Shown piece by piece: positions 34,992 through 43,935 of a stretch of 64,000 nt of DNA (positions are counted from its first letter, which is position 1; every line of letters begins with the position of its first letter). The notes under the pieces were generated by a model. That model was not told the origin of the DNA. It ran no database searches and saw only the letters and a program-made list of their open reading frames with translations. A program made the position numbers and the translations under genes. The DNA lies in NCBI RefSeq assembly GCF_016862975.1, contig NZ_BONZ01000013.1, positions 1 to 64,000 of the forward strand, given 5' to 3'. Origin of the DNA: Rugosimonospora africana (GTDB taxonomy: Bacteria; Actinomycetota; Actinomycetes; Mycobacteriales; Micromonosporaceae).

Positions 34992-34995
34992 GTCC

Positions 34996-35032
34996 CCGGC
35001 GGCCGAGACCTCGACGAGGAGTCGGCCGCCGG
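34996..35032. terminator. Bidirectional hairpin between sigma and SDR genes
   Basis: Arms 34996-35006 and 35022-35032 pair over 11 bp (CCGGCGGCCGA with TCGGCCGCCGG). The loop contains an inner CCTC/GAGG stem. It serves both convergent genes. Confidence 0.75.
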
Positions 35033-35051
35033 ACTCGGGCGCCGCGGGGGG

Positions 35052-35786
35052 TCAGCGCTTGAGCCAGTCGCGGTACGCGGTGGGCGCGATCACCGCACCC
35101 TCCCTGGCGATCAGGACATCGCCCTGTACCGCGGCGAACATCCCGGCGCTGTCGTCGGTGACCACGGTGCGGGAGTCGCCGCGAGCGGCAAGGGTGATCT
35201 TGCCCAGCTCGTCGAGCGGGAACACCTCGGGACCGGCGACGTTCCGCGTCCCCTGCAACGGGGCGCCCATGGTGACATCCGCCACGGCCTGCGCGACGTC
35301 GGCCGAGGCCATCGGCTGGACGGGCGTGGCGGGCAGGCGCACGGTGTTCTCGTCGGACGTCCAGGACAGGACCGCGTCCACGAACTCGAAGAACTGGGTG
35401 GCGCGGACGATCGAGTACGGCACCGGGCCGGCCTTGAGAATGTCCTCCTGCAGCACCTTCGCCTGGTAGTAGACCAGGTCGGGCACCAGCTCGGCACCGA
35501 CGATGGACAGGATGACCGCGTGGCCCACCCCGGCCTTCGCGGCGGCGCCCAACAAGTTGTCCATGGTCGTCTGGAAGAAGGCGGGCGACGCGTCGTCGAA
35601 CGTCGGCGAGTTCGTCAGGTTCACCACGACATCGGCGCCGTTCAGCGCCTCGGGCAAACCCTGCCCGGTAAGCAGATCAACACCGGTGGACGGCGAAAAC
35701 GGCACCGCTTCGTGCCCGGACCGCTGCAGGATCTTGACGACCTGCGACCCGATAAGCCCCGTTCCACCCATCACGGCGATCTTCAC
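35052..35786 (-). CDS. NmrA-like NAD(P)-binding SDR protein
   Basis: A 244-residue atypical SDR. The Rossmann motif GGTGLIG (residues 7-13) follows MKIAVM, and there is a VVNLTNSPTFDD loop. The YYQAK motif keeps the Tyr-xxx-Lys relation (YQAK), and a C-terminal substrate part follows. Such proteins reduce or epimerise small molecules, or sense NADP. The start is GTG 35786. It is divergent from an XRE/MmyB-type regulator, a layout very common for regulator and target SDR, and also convergent with an ECF41-like sigma, a second possible regulator. Confidence 0.83.
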   Translation of the reverse strand: MKIAVMGGTGLIGSQVVKILQRSGHEAVPFSPSTGVDLLTGQGLPEALNGADVVVNLTNSPTFDDASPAFFQTTMDNLLGAAAKAGVGHAVILSIVGAELVPDLVYYQAKVLQEDILKAGPVPYSIVRATQFFEFVDAVLSWTSDENTVRLPATPVQPMASADVAQAVADVTMGAPLQGTRNVAGPEVFPLDELGKITLAARGDSRTVVTDDSAGMFAAVQGDVLIAREGAVIAPTAYRDWLKR

Positions 35787-35962
35787 GTCAGTTCACACCT
35801 TTCCCAACAAGGCCAATCCTCTGATCCGCCGGCGGCCTTCCGCATCGAGTGCGGCCGCCTCCGGCAGGCAAGACCGGATAGGGGGCTCGGTTGTGACAGC
35901 CGCCGCGGACTCGGCCGTGACCGGTGACCGTGCGTGTCAGGGGTACCGGGTAAAACAGGGCT

Positions 35963-36733
35963 ATGAGCAGCATAGGCGCGGAGCTGAAGCGCTGGCGTGG
36001 TATTCGCCGGCTCAGCCAGCTCGAACTGGCGACGCTGGCCAGCACCACCCAGCGTCACGTCAGTTTCATCGAAAGCGGGCGGTCTCAGCCGGGACGCGTG
36101 GTCGTGATCCGGTTGGCCGAATCGCTCGGGCTGTCGCTGCGCGAGCGCAACGACCTGCTCACCGCGGCCGGCTACGCGCCTGTGTTCACCGAGTCGAGTC
36201 TGGATGAGGCGGCACTGCGCCCGGTCCGGTCCGCCCTCGACCAGATCCTGCGCGGCCACCTGCCGTATCCGGCGCTCATCGTCGCGCCACACGGACGAGT
36301 GGTGGCGGCCAACGACGCCATCGACGTGTTCACCGAGGGGGCGTCACCCGAACTGCTCGCGCCTCCGGTCAACGTGCTGCGGCTCATGCTCCACCCGGAA
36401 GGCATGGCACACCGGGTGCGAAACTTCCCCGAGTGGGGACGGCACGTCATCGAGGGGCTGCGCGCCCGGGCGCGACGCAGCCCGGATTCGCGCCTGGACG
36501 ACTTCGTCGACGAACTGGCTCAATACGTCCCCGAGGAACCGCTCGGCGCCGAGCATGTCGGGTTTGCCGTACCGATGCGGTTGGCCTCGGCCGACGGTGA
36601 GCTACGCCTGATCACCACGCTGACCTCGTTCGCCACCGCGACCGACATCACCCTCGCCGAACTTGCCCTGGAGGCGTTCCTGCCCGCCGATGAGGCCACC
36701 GCCGAGCTGCTTCGGATCCGGGCGAAGCGATAG
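35963..36733 (+). CDS. XRE-family regulator with MmyB-like ligand-binding domain
   Basis: A 256-residue regulator. Residues 4-60 are a lambda-repressor-type HTH (LKRWRGIRRLSQLELATLAS, then HVSFIESGRS). The C-terminal domain (about 95-245) is MmyB-like, with ANDAIDVFTEG, the RNFPEWGRHV block and a late LITTLTSFATATDITLAEL. Such regulators typically control an adjacent divergent SDR gene, here at 35786, in response to fatty-acid-like or other ligands. ATG 35963 follows a short AT-rich stretch (GGTAAAACAGGGCT) without a clear ribosome site. Confidence 0.87.
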   Translation: MSSIGAELKRWRGIRRLSQLELATLASTTQRHVSFIESGRSQPGRVVVIRLAESLGLSLRERNDLLTAAGYAPVFTESSLDEAALRPVRSALDQILRGHLPYPALIVAPHGRVVAANDAIDVFTEGASPELLAPPVNVLRLMLHPEGMAHRVRNFPEWGRHVIEGLRARARRSPDSRLDDFVDELAQYVPEEPLGAEHVGFAVPMRLASADGELRLITTLTSFATATDITLAELALEAFLPADEATAELLRIRAKR

Positions 36734-36735
36734 CC

Positions 36736-36764
36736 CGCCCCGGCCGGCGGTTAGGGCCGGGGCG
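36736..36764. terminator. Bidirectional hairpin terminator
   Basis: Arms 36736-36745 and 36755-36764 pair over 10 bp (CGCCCCGGCC with GGCCGGGGCG) around a 9-nt loop. It lies between the convergent XRE regulator and acyltransferase genes. Confidence 0.8.
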
Positions 36765-36767
36765 AGT

Positions 36768-38762
36768 TCACGGCCGGTAGGAGGGCACCGGCGCACCCAC
36801 CTGCTTGGCCCTGTCCAGGAGCATCGGGGCGAACTTGGTCGCGTTCGGCCCGTCGAAGTGCAGCCCGTCCTCGCGCTGCGGCGCGCCCGGCTTGTCCACC
36901 GCGCAGGTCGGGTCGGCGCACAGCAGGTCCCACAGCGACATGGTCAGTACCTTGCCGCCGAAGCCCTTCGCGACCTGGCTGAACAGTGCGTTGTAGGTGG
37001 GCATGAGGGAGTTGGAGACGTTGCTGTCCCGGCAGGTCTTGGTGTCCGGGCCGCCGACCCGCTTGCACAGCTCCGGGCCGGCCGGCGTCAGGTCGAGCCA
37101 CACCACGGTGGCCCCGCGACTGGTCAACCGCGTCAGCGCGGTGCGCCAGTGGTCCTCGATCACCTTCTCCTGTTCGGCGGTGCCGCCCATGAGCGCGTGG
37201 TCCGGGCCGTACGCGATGTCCAGGTCCCACCGCGAGTACACGAAGATCACCGACGGGTCGTAGGTGTCGACGAGCTGGCGCTGCGCCGCCTCGACCTTGC
37301 CGGGGCAGCGGTTGGCACCGATGACGTCCTGCGCGTCGGATCGCTCGAAACCGCCCACGCTGCACCCGTCGAAGGCCGCGCTGACCAGCCCCCACCCGTT
37401 GCGCTTGGCGATGTCGACCAGGCCCGGCGCGGTCAGCCGGGCCACCGAGTCGCCGGCGAAGCCGACCGTGTACGCGCCCAGTCGCGGCTTGTCGACGAGC
37501 ACTCGGAACTGTGACGCGTCGTCGGTCAGCAGCGGCTTGGTCGCGTTGGCGGTGCTGCCCAGCACCAGTACGGCCGCCACCCCGATGACCACCGGCGTGG
37601 CCACCACCAGCCGCCGAGGTGACAGCCGGAACCCGAACGGCTTACCCCGCCGGATCGGCTGCTCGATCAGGTAGAAGGACGCCACCGCGATGAGCAGCGA
37701 GACCGCCACCCGCACCATGTCCAGCGCCGCGCCACGAAGCCCCGAGGAGGATTCGGTCAGCGCCTGATATACCGGCCAGTGCCAGAGGTACAGCCCGTAC
37801 GAGATGCGGCCGAGCCAGGCCAGCGGTCGCAGCCCCAGCAACCGGGCCAGCGGCGAGCCGACCGCCCCGCCGGCATAGGTGCCGGACACCAGTACCGCGG
37901 CCACGAAGCCGAACACCAGCCCGCCGCCCCGGTAGTACCACGGCCACGAGTCCGGCATCACTACCAGCGCGACCAGCACCACCAGTACGGCCGGCACCGC
38001 CAGCCGGCGCAGCCACGGCCGCAGCCGATCCCCGAGCGGGCCGGCGACCAGCAACGCGAGCGCCGCACCGGCCAGCAGTTCGTGCGCCCGGGTGTCGGTG
38101 CCGTAGTAGACCCGCGACGGATCGGACGCGTGGTAGTAGTGGCGCATCAGCACCGCTGAGCAGAGTGCGCCGACAACGGCGACCGCGGTCAACAGCCCCA
38201 CCCGGCCGCGCCGCCACCGCAGCAGCACCAGCACCACCAACGGCCACACCAGGTAGAACTGCTCCTCGATGGCGAGCGACCAGGTATGCAGCAGCGGCGA
38301 CGGCAGGTTGAACTGCGCGAAGTAGGACTGCCCGGAGAGCACAAAGTGCCAGTTCGCCAAGTACCCGAGGGTCCACCACGCGTCGTGGCGCACGGACCAG
38401 ATCCGGTCCGACGGTCCGGTCAGCGCCGCCCAGACGCAGACCGCCAGGATCACCAGAAGCGCCGCGGGCAGCAGGCGCCGCACCCGGCGGGCCCAGAACG
38501 TGCCGAGCCGGATCGTGTCCCGCACCTGATACTCGCGTACCAGAAGGGACGTGATCAGGAAGCCGGACAGCACGAAGAACAGGTCGACGCCGAGGAAACC
38601 ACCGCGCACCCAGGGCAGCGACAGGTGGTAGAGCAGCACCGAGACCACCGCGACCGCGCGCAGCCCGTCCAGTGCCGGGCTGTAGGCCAGGTTGGTGTTC
38701 GACGCGGTGGGCGGGGCGTCCTGTGAGGTGGTTATTGTCTGCGGTTCGGTTTCGAGCGCCAT
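36768..38762 (-). CDS. OafA-type acyltransferase with C-terminal SGNH domain
   Basis: A 664-residue membrane enzyme. Residues about 25-400 form an acyltransferase-3 domain with roughly ten TM helices, starting YSPALDGLRAVAVVSVLLYH (the catalytic-type His) and including GVDLFFVLSGFLI and WSLAIEEQFYLVWP. The outer SGNH domain contains GDSVARL and ends with EDGLHFDG, supplying the catalytic Asp-xx-His. Such fusions O-acetylate cell-surface polysaccharides, moving acyl groups across the membrane. ATG 38762 is favoured because the conserved region starts soon after; an extension to 38879 is unsupported. It is monocistronic. Confidence 0.88.
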   Translation of the reverse strand: MALETEPQTITTSQDAPPTASNTNLAYSPALDGLRAVAVVSVLLYHLSLPWVRGGFLGVDLFFVLSGFLITSLLVREYQVRDTIRLGTFWARRVRRLLPAALLVILAVCVWAALTGPSDRIWSVRHDAWWTLGYLANWHFVLSGQSYFAQFNLPSPLLHTWSLAIEEQFYLVWPLVVLVLLRWRRGRVGLLTAVAVVGALCSAVLMRHYYHASDPSRVYYGTDTRAHELLAGAALALLVAGPLGDRLRPWLRRLAVPAVLVVLVALVVMPDSWPWYYRGGGLVFGFVAAVLVSGTYAGGAVGSPLARLLGLRPLAWLGRISYGLYLWHWPVYQALTESSSGLRGAALDMVRVAVSLLIAVASFYLIEQPIRRGKPFGFRLSPRRLVVATPVVIGVAAVLVLGSTANATKPLLTDDASQFRVLVDKPRLGAYTVGFAGDSVARLTAPGLVDIAKRNGWGLVSAAFDGCSVGGFERSDAQDVIGANRCPGKVEAAQRQLVDTYDPSVIFVYSRWDLDIAYGPDHALMGGTAEQEKVIEDHWRTALTRLTSRGATVVWLDLTPAGPELCKRVGGPDTKTCRDSNVSNSLMPTYNALFSQVAKGFGGKVLTMSLWDLLCADPTCAVDKPGAPQREDGLHFDGPNATKFAPMLLDRAKQVGAPVPSYRP

Positions 38763-38908
38763 CGGCTCGGCAGTATTCCACAGCCCTCCCGGACATTCCA
38801 TCCATGTGATGGTTCGGTCGCCGTGGAGCCGGTGCGGGCCGCGCGCCCCTGACTCTTCGCAGTCCACCGCACACGCCACGCATCCGGTGTGGCTTGCCGG
38901 CTACGGAG

Positions 38909-39718
38909 TCATTCGTCGCTTGACAGCAGATGGTGGAGGTAACGGGCGGGATCGTTCAGGAACGCGCGGGTCAGCGCGACCGTCTCGGCCTCGTCGTAGG
39001 CGACCTGCCGGATCGAGCCGTCGCCGTCGATCTGGAGGATCCGGGCATCGGGCGCCGAGAGCAGGATCGGCGAGTGAGTGGCGACCACGAACTGGGCGCC
39101 CTGGTGGACAAGCTCGTGGATGCGGGCCAGCACCGCCAGGCAACCGTGCACCGACAGGGCTGCTTCCGGTTCGTCCAGCAGGTACAGCCCGCGCGGCCCG
39201 AACCGGTGGTTGACCAGGTCGAGGAACGACTCACCGTGCGAGCGCTCGTGCGGGTTGTGCCCGCCGTACGCGGGAAGCAGCGAGCGGGACACGGTATCGA
39301 GGTTCAGGCGTTCGATCTCGGTGGCCACGTTGTAGTACGACTCGGCCCGCAGGAAGAATCCGGTACGTGGTCGGTGGACGTCGCGCACCAGCCGCAGGTA
39401 ACCGCCGAGGGACGACTCGGAGGCACGGGTACTGAATCGGAAGTTGGTCGATCCGCCCTCCGGGTTGAACCCGGCCGCAACCGCGATCGCCTCGACCAGG
39501 GTGGACTTGCCCGCACCGTTGTCACCGACCAGGAACGTGACGCCCGGGTCCAGGTCCAGCCGTCCGGCCGCGCGCAACCCGCGGACGACGGGCAGCGTGA
39601 ACGGGTACCCGGTCAGGTCCGCGTCGCGTTCGTCCAACTCCACCCACCGGACGAATCCGCCACCGTCGCGGCGCCCGGTTGACGTTCGACGTTCAGCCGC
39701 CAACGGTCCCCCCACCAC
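38909..39718 (-). CDS. AAA (ABC/SMC-like) ATPase
   Basis: About 269 residues. Walker A GDNGAGKS is at 65-72, an ABC-like Walker B LYLLDEPEAALS near 185-195 and the switch His in FVVATHSPILL. It has the short-insert form of single-domain predicted ATPases related to RecF or SMC heads. The start is uncertain: GTG 39718 is the longest, but the first 25 residues are Arg/Gly-rich, and a GTG at WVELDERDADL would give the typical length of about 245. The target is unknown; no nuclease or partner gene is adjacent. Confidence 0.8.
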   Translation of the reverse strand: MVGGPLAAERRTSTGRRDGGGFVRWVELDERDADLTGYPFTLPVVRGLRAAGRLDLDPGVTFLVGDNGAGKSTLVEAIAVAAGFNPEGGSTNFRFSTRASESSLGGYLRLVRDVHRPRTGFFLRAESYYNVATEIERLNLDTVSRSLLPAYGGHNPHERSHGESFLDLVNHRFGPRGLYLLDEPEAALSVHGCLAVLARIHELVHQGAQFVVATHSPILLSAPDARILQIDGDGSIRQVAYDEAETVALTRAFLNDPARYLHHLLSSDE

Positions 39719-39992
39719 TCCGGGGCGACGGGCACCGGATCTTTGCCACGGTACGTCCGGTCTTCACGTCGATGAGCAGAGTCTCGCCGGCGAGAGCAGG
39801 CGATGACGCGTCGTCCGGCGGCATCGTCCGGGCCTCGCACACCGGCGACAGTCCAGCGGGGGCGAGCGCCCCTGGCTCTCCGCCGATGCAGGCAACGCCG
39901 ACGACCGCCGCGACGGCCAGAAGCGGGCGTACGCCCGGCGCCCAGCCGCCACGCGGTGGCGTACGCGGAGCGTCAAGGTCGATCAACGTCAT
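39693..39992 (-). CDS. Short membrane protein, probable truncated beta-propeller remnant
   Basis: A 99-residue frame with one TM helix at about residues 22-38, a Cys in PVCEART and a single LLIDVKTGRTVAKIRCP strand pair that resembles one blade of a PQQ/BamB-like propeller. Full-length actinobacterial proteins with such an N-terminus (MTLIDLDAP, TM, then propeller) have several hundred residues, so this may be a truncated remnant. It overlaps the AAA ATPase start by 26 bp. TAACCT (39999-40004, read on the minus strand) six bases before the ATG would allow a leaderless transcript. Expression is unproven. Confidence 0.45.
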   Translation of the reverse strand: MTLIDLDAPRTPPRGGWAPGVRPLLAVAAVVGVACIGGEPGALAPAGLSPVCEARTMPPDDASSPALAGETLLIDVKTGRTVAKIRCPSPRSGGGTVGG

Positions 39993-40014
39993 CCCGGCAG
40001 GTTACCGGTGCGTT

Positions 40015-40063
40015 GGTTCCTCGACGCACCGCCTTGACTTCCCCCATGTCGGTTCCTTGACGC
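40015..40063 (+). repeat. Two 13-bp direct repeats
   Basis: GGTTCCTCGACGC (40015-40027) and GGTTCCTTGACGC (40051-40063) lie 36 bp apart, upstream of the 39992 start on the minus strand. They could be a regulator site. Confidence 0.5.
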
Positions 40064-40120
40064 GTTTACGACCAGTTCGGCTCGGCGCGACTGACGCCGC
40101 ACGACGACCCGAACCAGTCG

Positions 40121-40156
40121 CCGTGCGGGCCGCCCGGGGAGGGACGGCCCGCACGG
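40121..40156 (-). terminator. Hairpin terminator of the second CU044_5270 gene
   Basis: Arms 40121-40132 and 40145-40156 pair perfectly over 12 bp around a 12-nt loop, 40 bp beyond the minus-strand stop at 40197. Confidence 0.8.
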
Positions 40157-40196
40157 TCAGACCCGGCTGAGTTCCGAGCACCGGGTTCAGGTGTGG

Positions 40197-41291
40197 TCAG
40201 AACTTGCCGGCCTCGATGTTGGCCAGCGTCACCCGCGAGGACTGGTAGGTCTCCAGCGACGGCGGAGTCGCGTCCGCCGGGTCCTGCCCCGGGGCGGGGC
40301 TGACCGCGGAGCTGACCGGCAACCCGGTCGTGGCGTTGATCGTCAGCACCTCTTGGGCGCTGTCGCCGAAGATCGCGGGCCCGGCCGTGATGGTCAGCGT
40401 CGGCTGCCCGCCGGTCGTCGAGTCCGCGACGGTGACCTCGGGAATGGTGGAGAGCAGACGAAGCACGCCCGCGCGGACATCCGGGTCCTCCGCCCCCCTG
40501 GCCAGCGCGTCGACGCTGTTGGTCCAGAGGACGTTGTTGATGCCGTCCTCCAGGGCCTTGCCGGTGGGCCGTGGCCGCGGCGACCTCGTGACCCCCTTCT
40601 CCCGCAGAATCCGCTGCTCCTCGGCCATGGCCTTGTCCCACGCCTCCTGCGCCGCGGCGGGGCTCAGGCCCAACCCCCACGGGTTGGCGGTGGCGTTGAC
40701 CATCTGCTCCCGGGCCTTGGCGAGGTCGCCGGTCGCCGCCAAGCGCGCCGCCGCCACCTCACGGGAATCCTCCGGCTCGGCGAGGTTGTCATGGTGAGCA
40801 ATGGCCGCCGGAAGGGCGCCCTCGGTGTCCGTCACGTAGACGTCGCCGCCGTCCGTGTACAGGTTGTAGGTCACATATGGCGCCCTGTTGGCAACGGTCT
40901 GGGTCCTGATGACCAGCGACGCGTCTCCCGGCAGCGGGCCGTCGGTCGCCGTGATGTCGGATGCCAGGGATACCAACCGGGAACTGACCGCGGGCGCCTT
41001 CGACGCCGACCCGGCGGCCGCCCCGGCCGGCGCCGCGGACCGGGGCGTCGACGTGGCGACGGTCGCGACGGCCACCGCCGCCGCCACCGCACCGATGGCA
41101 CCAATGCCGACCTTGCCCAGAACGCCCACGCGGAAGTTGCGCACCCAGGAGAACCTCTCCGCTCGTACCGGGGCCGCCCCGGACTCGACCATCGCCGACC
41201 GCAGCGTCGCCCGCGCCTGCTCGTACGCCTCAGACCGCAGCGGCGGGACATCCTTCAACTGACTGAGCAGGTCCATCTCGTCCACAATCAC
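40197..41291 (-). CDS. CU044_5270-family membrane protein, second copy
   Basis: About 364 residues: a cytoplasmic N-terminus with MDLLSQLKDVPPLRSEAYEQ, one TM helix near residues 55-75 and an outer domain ending in beta strands (PTLTITAGPAIFGDSAQEVL). It pairs with the sigma gene directly upstream, as at 23835-25498, but lacks the two Cys seen in that copy. The GTG at 41291 overlaps the sigma stop as GTGA; GTG 41285 (AGGGGAG nine bases upstream) and ATG 41276 are alternatives. The presumed role is membrane sensing or anti-sigma control. Confidence 0.8.
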   Translation of the reverse strand: MIVDEMDLLSQLKDVPPLRSEAYEQARATLRSAMVESGAAPVRAERFSWVRNFRVGVLGKVGIGAIGAVAAAVAVATVATSTPRSAAPAGAAAGSASKAPAVSSRLVSLASDITATDGPLPGDASLVIRTQTVANRAPYVTYNLYTDGGDVYVTDTEGALPAAIAHHDNLAEPEDSREVAAARLAATGDLAKAREQMVNATANPWGLGLSPAAAQEAWDKAMAEEQRILREKGVTRSPRPRPTGKALEDGINNVLWTNSVDALARGAEDPDVRAGVLRLLSTIPEVTVADSTTGGQPTLTITAGPAIFGDSAQEVLTINATTGLPVSSAVSPAPGQDPADATPPSLETYQSSRVTLANIEAGKF

Positions 41292-41857
41292 AAGCTCCCC
41301 TTCACACTGTTGAAATCGTTCAAGAGCGCGGCCACTTCCGGCGCGTTTCGCAGCGCCATCCGGGCCTGATGCAGAAGACGGCGCGCCGTTCCGGCCGGCA
41401 TGCCGAGCGCCCGCGCGGCATCGGCGACGGTCAGGTCCTCCCAGGCGACGAGGGTCAGCACCTCTCGCTCCTCCGACCTGAGCTCTGCCAGGGCCGCCCG
41501 CAGTACCGCCTGGATGTCCACGCGGTCGTCCACCGCCGGCCAGGGATCCCACCCGGTCGCCATGCTCGTCACGTCCGGTACGAGGTCCTCGGCCGGCCGG
41601 GACCGCCAGTAACGCCGGAGTCGGTTCAGCGCCACGCCGTACAGCCACGGCCGTGCCTCGGCGAACGACCGGTCATAGGTCTTGCGGGACTCGAAGGCCG
41701 CCACCCACACCTCGCCGAGCAGGTCCTCCGCCGCCTCCCGCCCCACTCGCCGCGCGAGGTAGGCCCCGACCGCGGCTTCGTGACGGCAGATCACCTCCAC
41801 GAAGGCGTCCCTGTCGCCGGTCAGCGACCTGCCGATCAACTCCGCGTCTGACGTCAT
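41288..41857 (-). CDS. ECF RNA polymerase sigma factor, second pair
   Basis: A 189-residue ECF factor with region 2 (DAFVEVICRHEAAVGAYLAR, then DLLGEVWVAAF) and region 4 (REVLTLVAWEDLTVADAARA, then LGMPAGTARRLLHQARM). ATG 41857 follows AGGAGG closely; a frame extension to 41887 is not needed. It is co-translated with the CU044_5270 protein. Relative to the 24839 factor the sequences are clearly diverged, so these are old paralogues rather than a recent duplication. Confidence 0.88.
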   Translation of the reverse strand: MTSDAELIGRSLTGDRDAFVEVICRHEAAVGAYLARRVGREAAEDLLGEVWVAAFESRKTYDRSFAEARPWLYGVALNRLRRYWRSRPAEDLVPDVTSMATGWDPWPAVDDRVDIQAVLRAALAELRSEEREVLTLVAWEDLTVADAARALGMPAGTARRLLHQARMALRNAPEVAALLNDFNSVKGSL

Positions 41858-41921
41858 GACCCTCCTCGTCCCTGCCTCGCCTTCCACACAGGGATTGCCA
41901 ACCCGCCCCCCAAAGCGTTCA

Positions 41922-41953
41922 GGGCCGGAACGAGCGAGGTTCCGCCCCGGCCC
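41922..41953 (-). terminator. Bulged hairpin after the 42020 gene
   Basis: CGGAAC (41926-41931) pairs with GTTCCG (41939-41944), extended by GGGC/GCCC outside a 5-base bulge. It is a weak terminator candidate for the minus-strand membrane protein. Confidence 0.45.
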
Positions 41954-42019
41954 GTCGACCCACAGCCTGGAGCGCCGCCGGCAGTCCCCGCCTGACCAGC
42001 AGAAGCGCCCCCGGTTTCA

Positions 42020-42892
42020 TCACCATCCGCCGTTGAAGAGGGCCAGGAGCGCCGGCGCCGGGTCTGCCGCGGTGGTGGCGTTGGCCACACCGACAACGAT
42101 CACGACCAGCACCAACAACACCGAGAAAGCGCCGAACGACCCCCATACCCGTCTCGTTCGCCGGTCGGATGACGTCGTTCGCACAAACCTCCGCCACCAC
42201 AGCGCCACGCTCGTGCCGATGAGAACGACCACCACCATCGCGGCGAGCACGGCCATGACCACGTGGTACCGCGTGAAGTCGTTGATCATCACCCCGACGG
42301 CGGGCGGTGTCCGGCCACCCGCACTCCGAGAGTCGGACAGTTGCTGCCTGACCTGCGCTAGCGTATCGGCGAGCGGTCCGTCGGTCGCGCCGCCGGTGAG
42401 CATCGGCATCAGCGAGGTGAACGGCGCTACAGCACCCTGGATGTTGGCCATCACGGCCGCCAACGAGAGCAGCGCGAGCATCGTGACAAGAACACCGGCC
42501 GATGCCAGGAGTACCTGCCTCGCCGCCCCGATACCGCCGGCGTTCACGAACGCCCGCCAGAGAAGAGCGCCGAGCGCGATGAGCACGATCAGCAAGATCC
42601 CGGCGATCACACCCTTGGCCACGTGAAAGCGGAACCAGTAATCGACCACCCTGTCCAGGTCCGGGGAGAAATCCCGGTCGCCAGAACGCCAATACTCGAC
42701 GAACGCCCGGCGAACGGCTTCGGTGAGATGGTGCTCGTCGGCGAAGCCGCCGCCCGGCCCCCTCGCCGCCAGCGCGGGCGGGCCTACAACGAAGGCGCCG
42801 ATCAGGACGGCAGCGATGGCGGTGAGCGTGGCGATCGCGCGACTGCGGACACCTCGCGCCACCGCCCTGAGCAGGGTGGGAGCCGACATCAT
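42020..42892 (-). CDS. Multi-pass membrane protein of unknown function
   Basis: A 290-residue protein with an N-terminal signal-anchor (residues about 18-42), an outer segment with HHLTEAVRRAFVEYWRSGD, and hydrophobic helices near 93-113, 125-152, 207-232 and 246-270. Between the third and fourth lies a Ser/Gly-rich loop. I do not recognise the family. TAGCCT (42899-42904, minus strand) is six bases before the first ATG, so the transcript may be leaderless; no ribosome site is seen. It lies upstream of, but is not clearly co-transcribed with, the sigma pair. Confidence 0.62.
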   Translation of the reverse strand: MMSAPTLLRAVARGVRSRAIATLTAIAAVLIGAFVVGPPALAARGPGGGFADEHHLTEAVRRAFVEYWRSGDRDFSPDLDRVVDYWFRFHVAKGVIAGILLIVLIALGALLWRAFVNAGGIGAARQVLLASAGVLVTMLALLSLAAVMANIQGAVAPFTSLMPMLTGGATDGPLADTLAQVRQQLSDSRSAGGRTPPAVGVMINDFTRYHVVMAVLAAMVVVVLIGTSVALWWRRFVRTTSSDRRTRRVWGSFGAFSVLLVLVVIVVGVANATTAADPAPALLALFNGGW

Positions 42893-43092
42893 GGGCCCAG
42901 GCTAGGAGAGCGTGGCGGGCGCGAACCAGGACGCTGGTTGGAGTCTTCCGGGTAGTGGTAGCCATACCCGGCACGCGGCGCTTGCATCGCATGCACCTTC
43001 AACAACCTCGGCGTACCGATCGACCGCGAGGTCAGCGGCTGATTGGCGAAACTGGCGCCAGCTTGTTAGGTGGACGAAGCCTGGGACAGACT

Positions 43093-43878
43093 GTGGTCGT
43101 GACCGTGGAGACGCCGGAACAGCGCAGGACGCGGGAGCAGCAGCGCGTCCTTTTCGATGGCGTGGCTGGGCTGTACGACGCCACCCGCCAGAGTTATCCC
43201 GCTGAGATTGTCGACGCCGTCGTCGCGAACGCCGCGATCGGCCCGGGCGCCGCCGTACTGGAGATCGGCTGCGGCACCGGCCAGCTCACCCGGCAATTGG
43301 CAGGGCAGGCGTTCAACCTGACCGCCATCGACATTGGCGCGGCGATGGTGCAGGCCGCCCGGCGCAATGTCGCGGACGCGACCGCCCGGTTCCAGGTGTG
43401 CTCCTTCGAGGATTTCCCAGACAGCGGTCCATTCGATCTGATCGTGTCCGCCACGGCCTTCCATTGGATCGATCCCAGCGTGGGTCTGGCCAAAGCCGAC
43501 CGGCTGCTGCGGCCCGGCGGCTGGGTTGCGCTGCTGACCACCGGGGAACGTTATCCTGAGCCGCTCCAGGGAAGGCTGCGCGATCTGTGGGTCAGGTACA
43601 GCCGCCAGGCCGGGAAATGGGGCGGCCAGCCTGCTTGGCTGACCGCACTGCGGGAGAACGGGCGCTTCGGCGAGACGGTCGAGGCGAGCCACACCAGGGC
43701 CCTCCGCCTTCCCGCGGAGGCCATCGTCGGCGTCGAACGCACCCGCGCCACATTCCTCAGCTACGCCGAGCAGGATCAGGCGGATTTCACCGCGGACCTC
43801 AAGGCGCTGCTGGAGCCGGGCTCGCATGTCGACCTGATCCAGGAGAGCTTCCTCGCTATGGCACCAACAGTCTCCTGA
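43093..43878 (+). CDS. Class I SAM-dependent methyltransferase
   Basis: A 261-residue Rossmann methyltransferase. Motif I LEIGCGTGQLTRQLA is near residues 53-67, the acidic ribose-binding AIDIGAAMV follows, and FDLIVSATAFHWID and LLRPGGWVALL mark later motifs. It starts with the frequent RVLFDGVAGLYDATRQSYP. The substrate is unknown. GTG 43093 has GGGA six bases upstream; GTG 43099 is nearly as good. The longer frame from 42955 is a low-quality extension. The gene is isolated and converges on a small unknown gene. Confidence 0.85.
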   Translation: MVVTVETPEQRRTREQQRVLFDGVAGLYDATRQSYPAEIVDAVVANAAIGPGAAVLEIGCGTGQLTRQLAGQAFNLTAIDIGAAMVQAARRNVADATARFQVCSFEDFPDSGPFDLIVSATAFHWIDPSVGLAKADRLLRPGGWVALLTTGERYPEPLQGRLRDLWVRYSRQAGKWGGQPAWLTALRENGRFGETVEASHTRALRLPAEAIVGVERTRATFLSYAEQDQADFTADLKALLEPGSHVDLIQESFLAMAPTVS

Positions 43879-43935
43879 TCCCGTCGTCCGCTTCGGCGAG
43901 CACGTAGACCCATCCCGAGGGCCACACCGTCAGGC

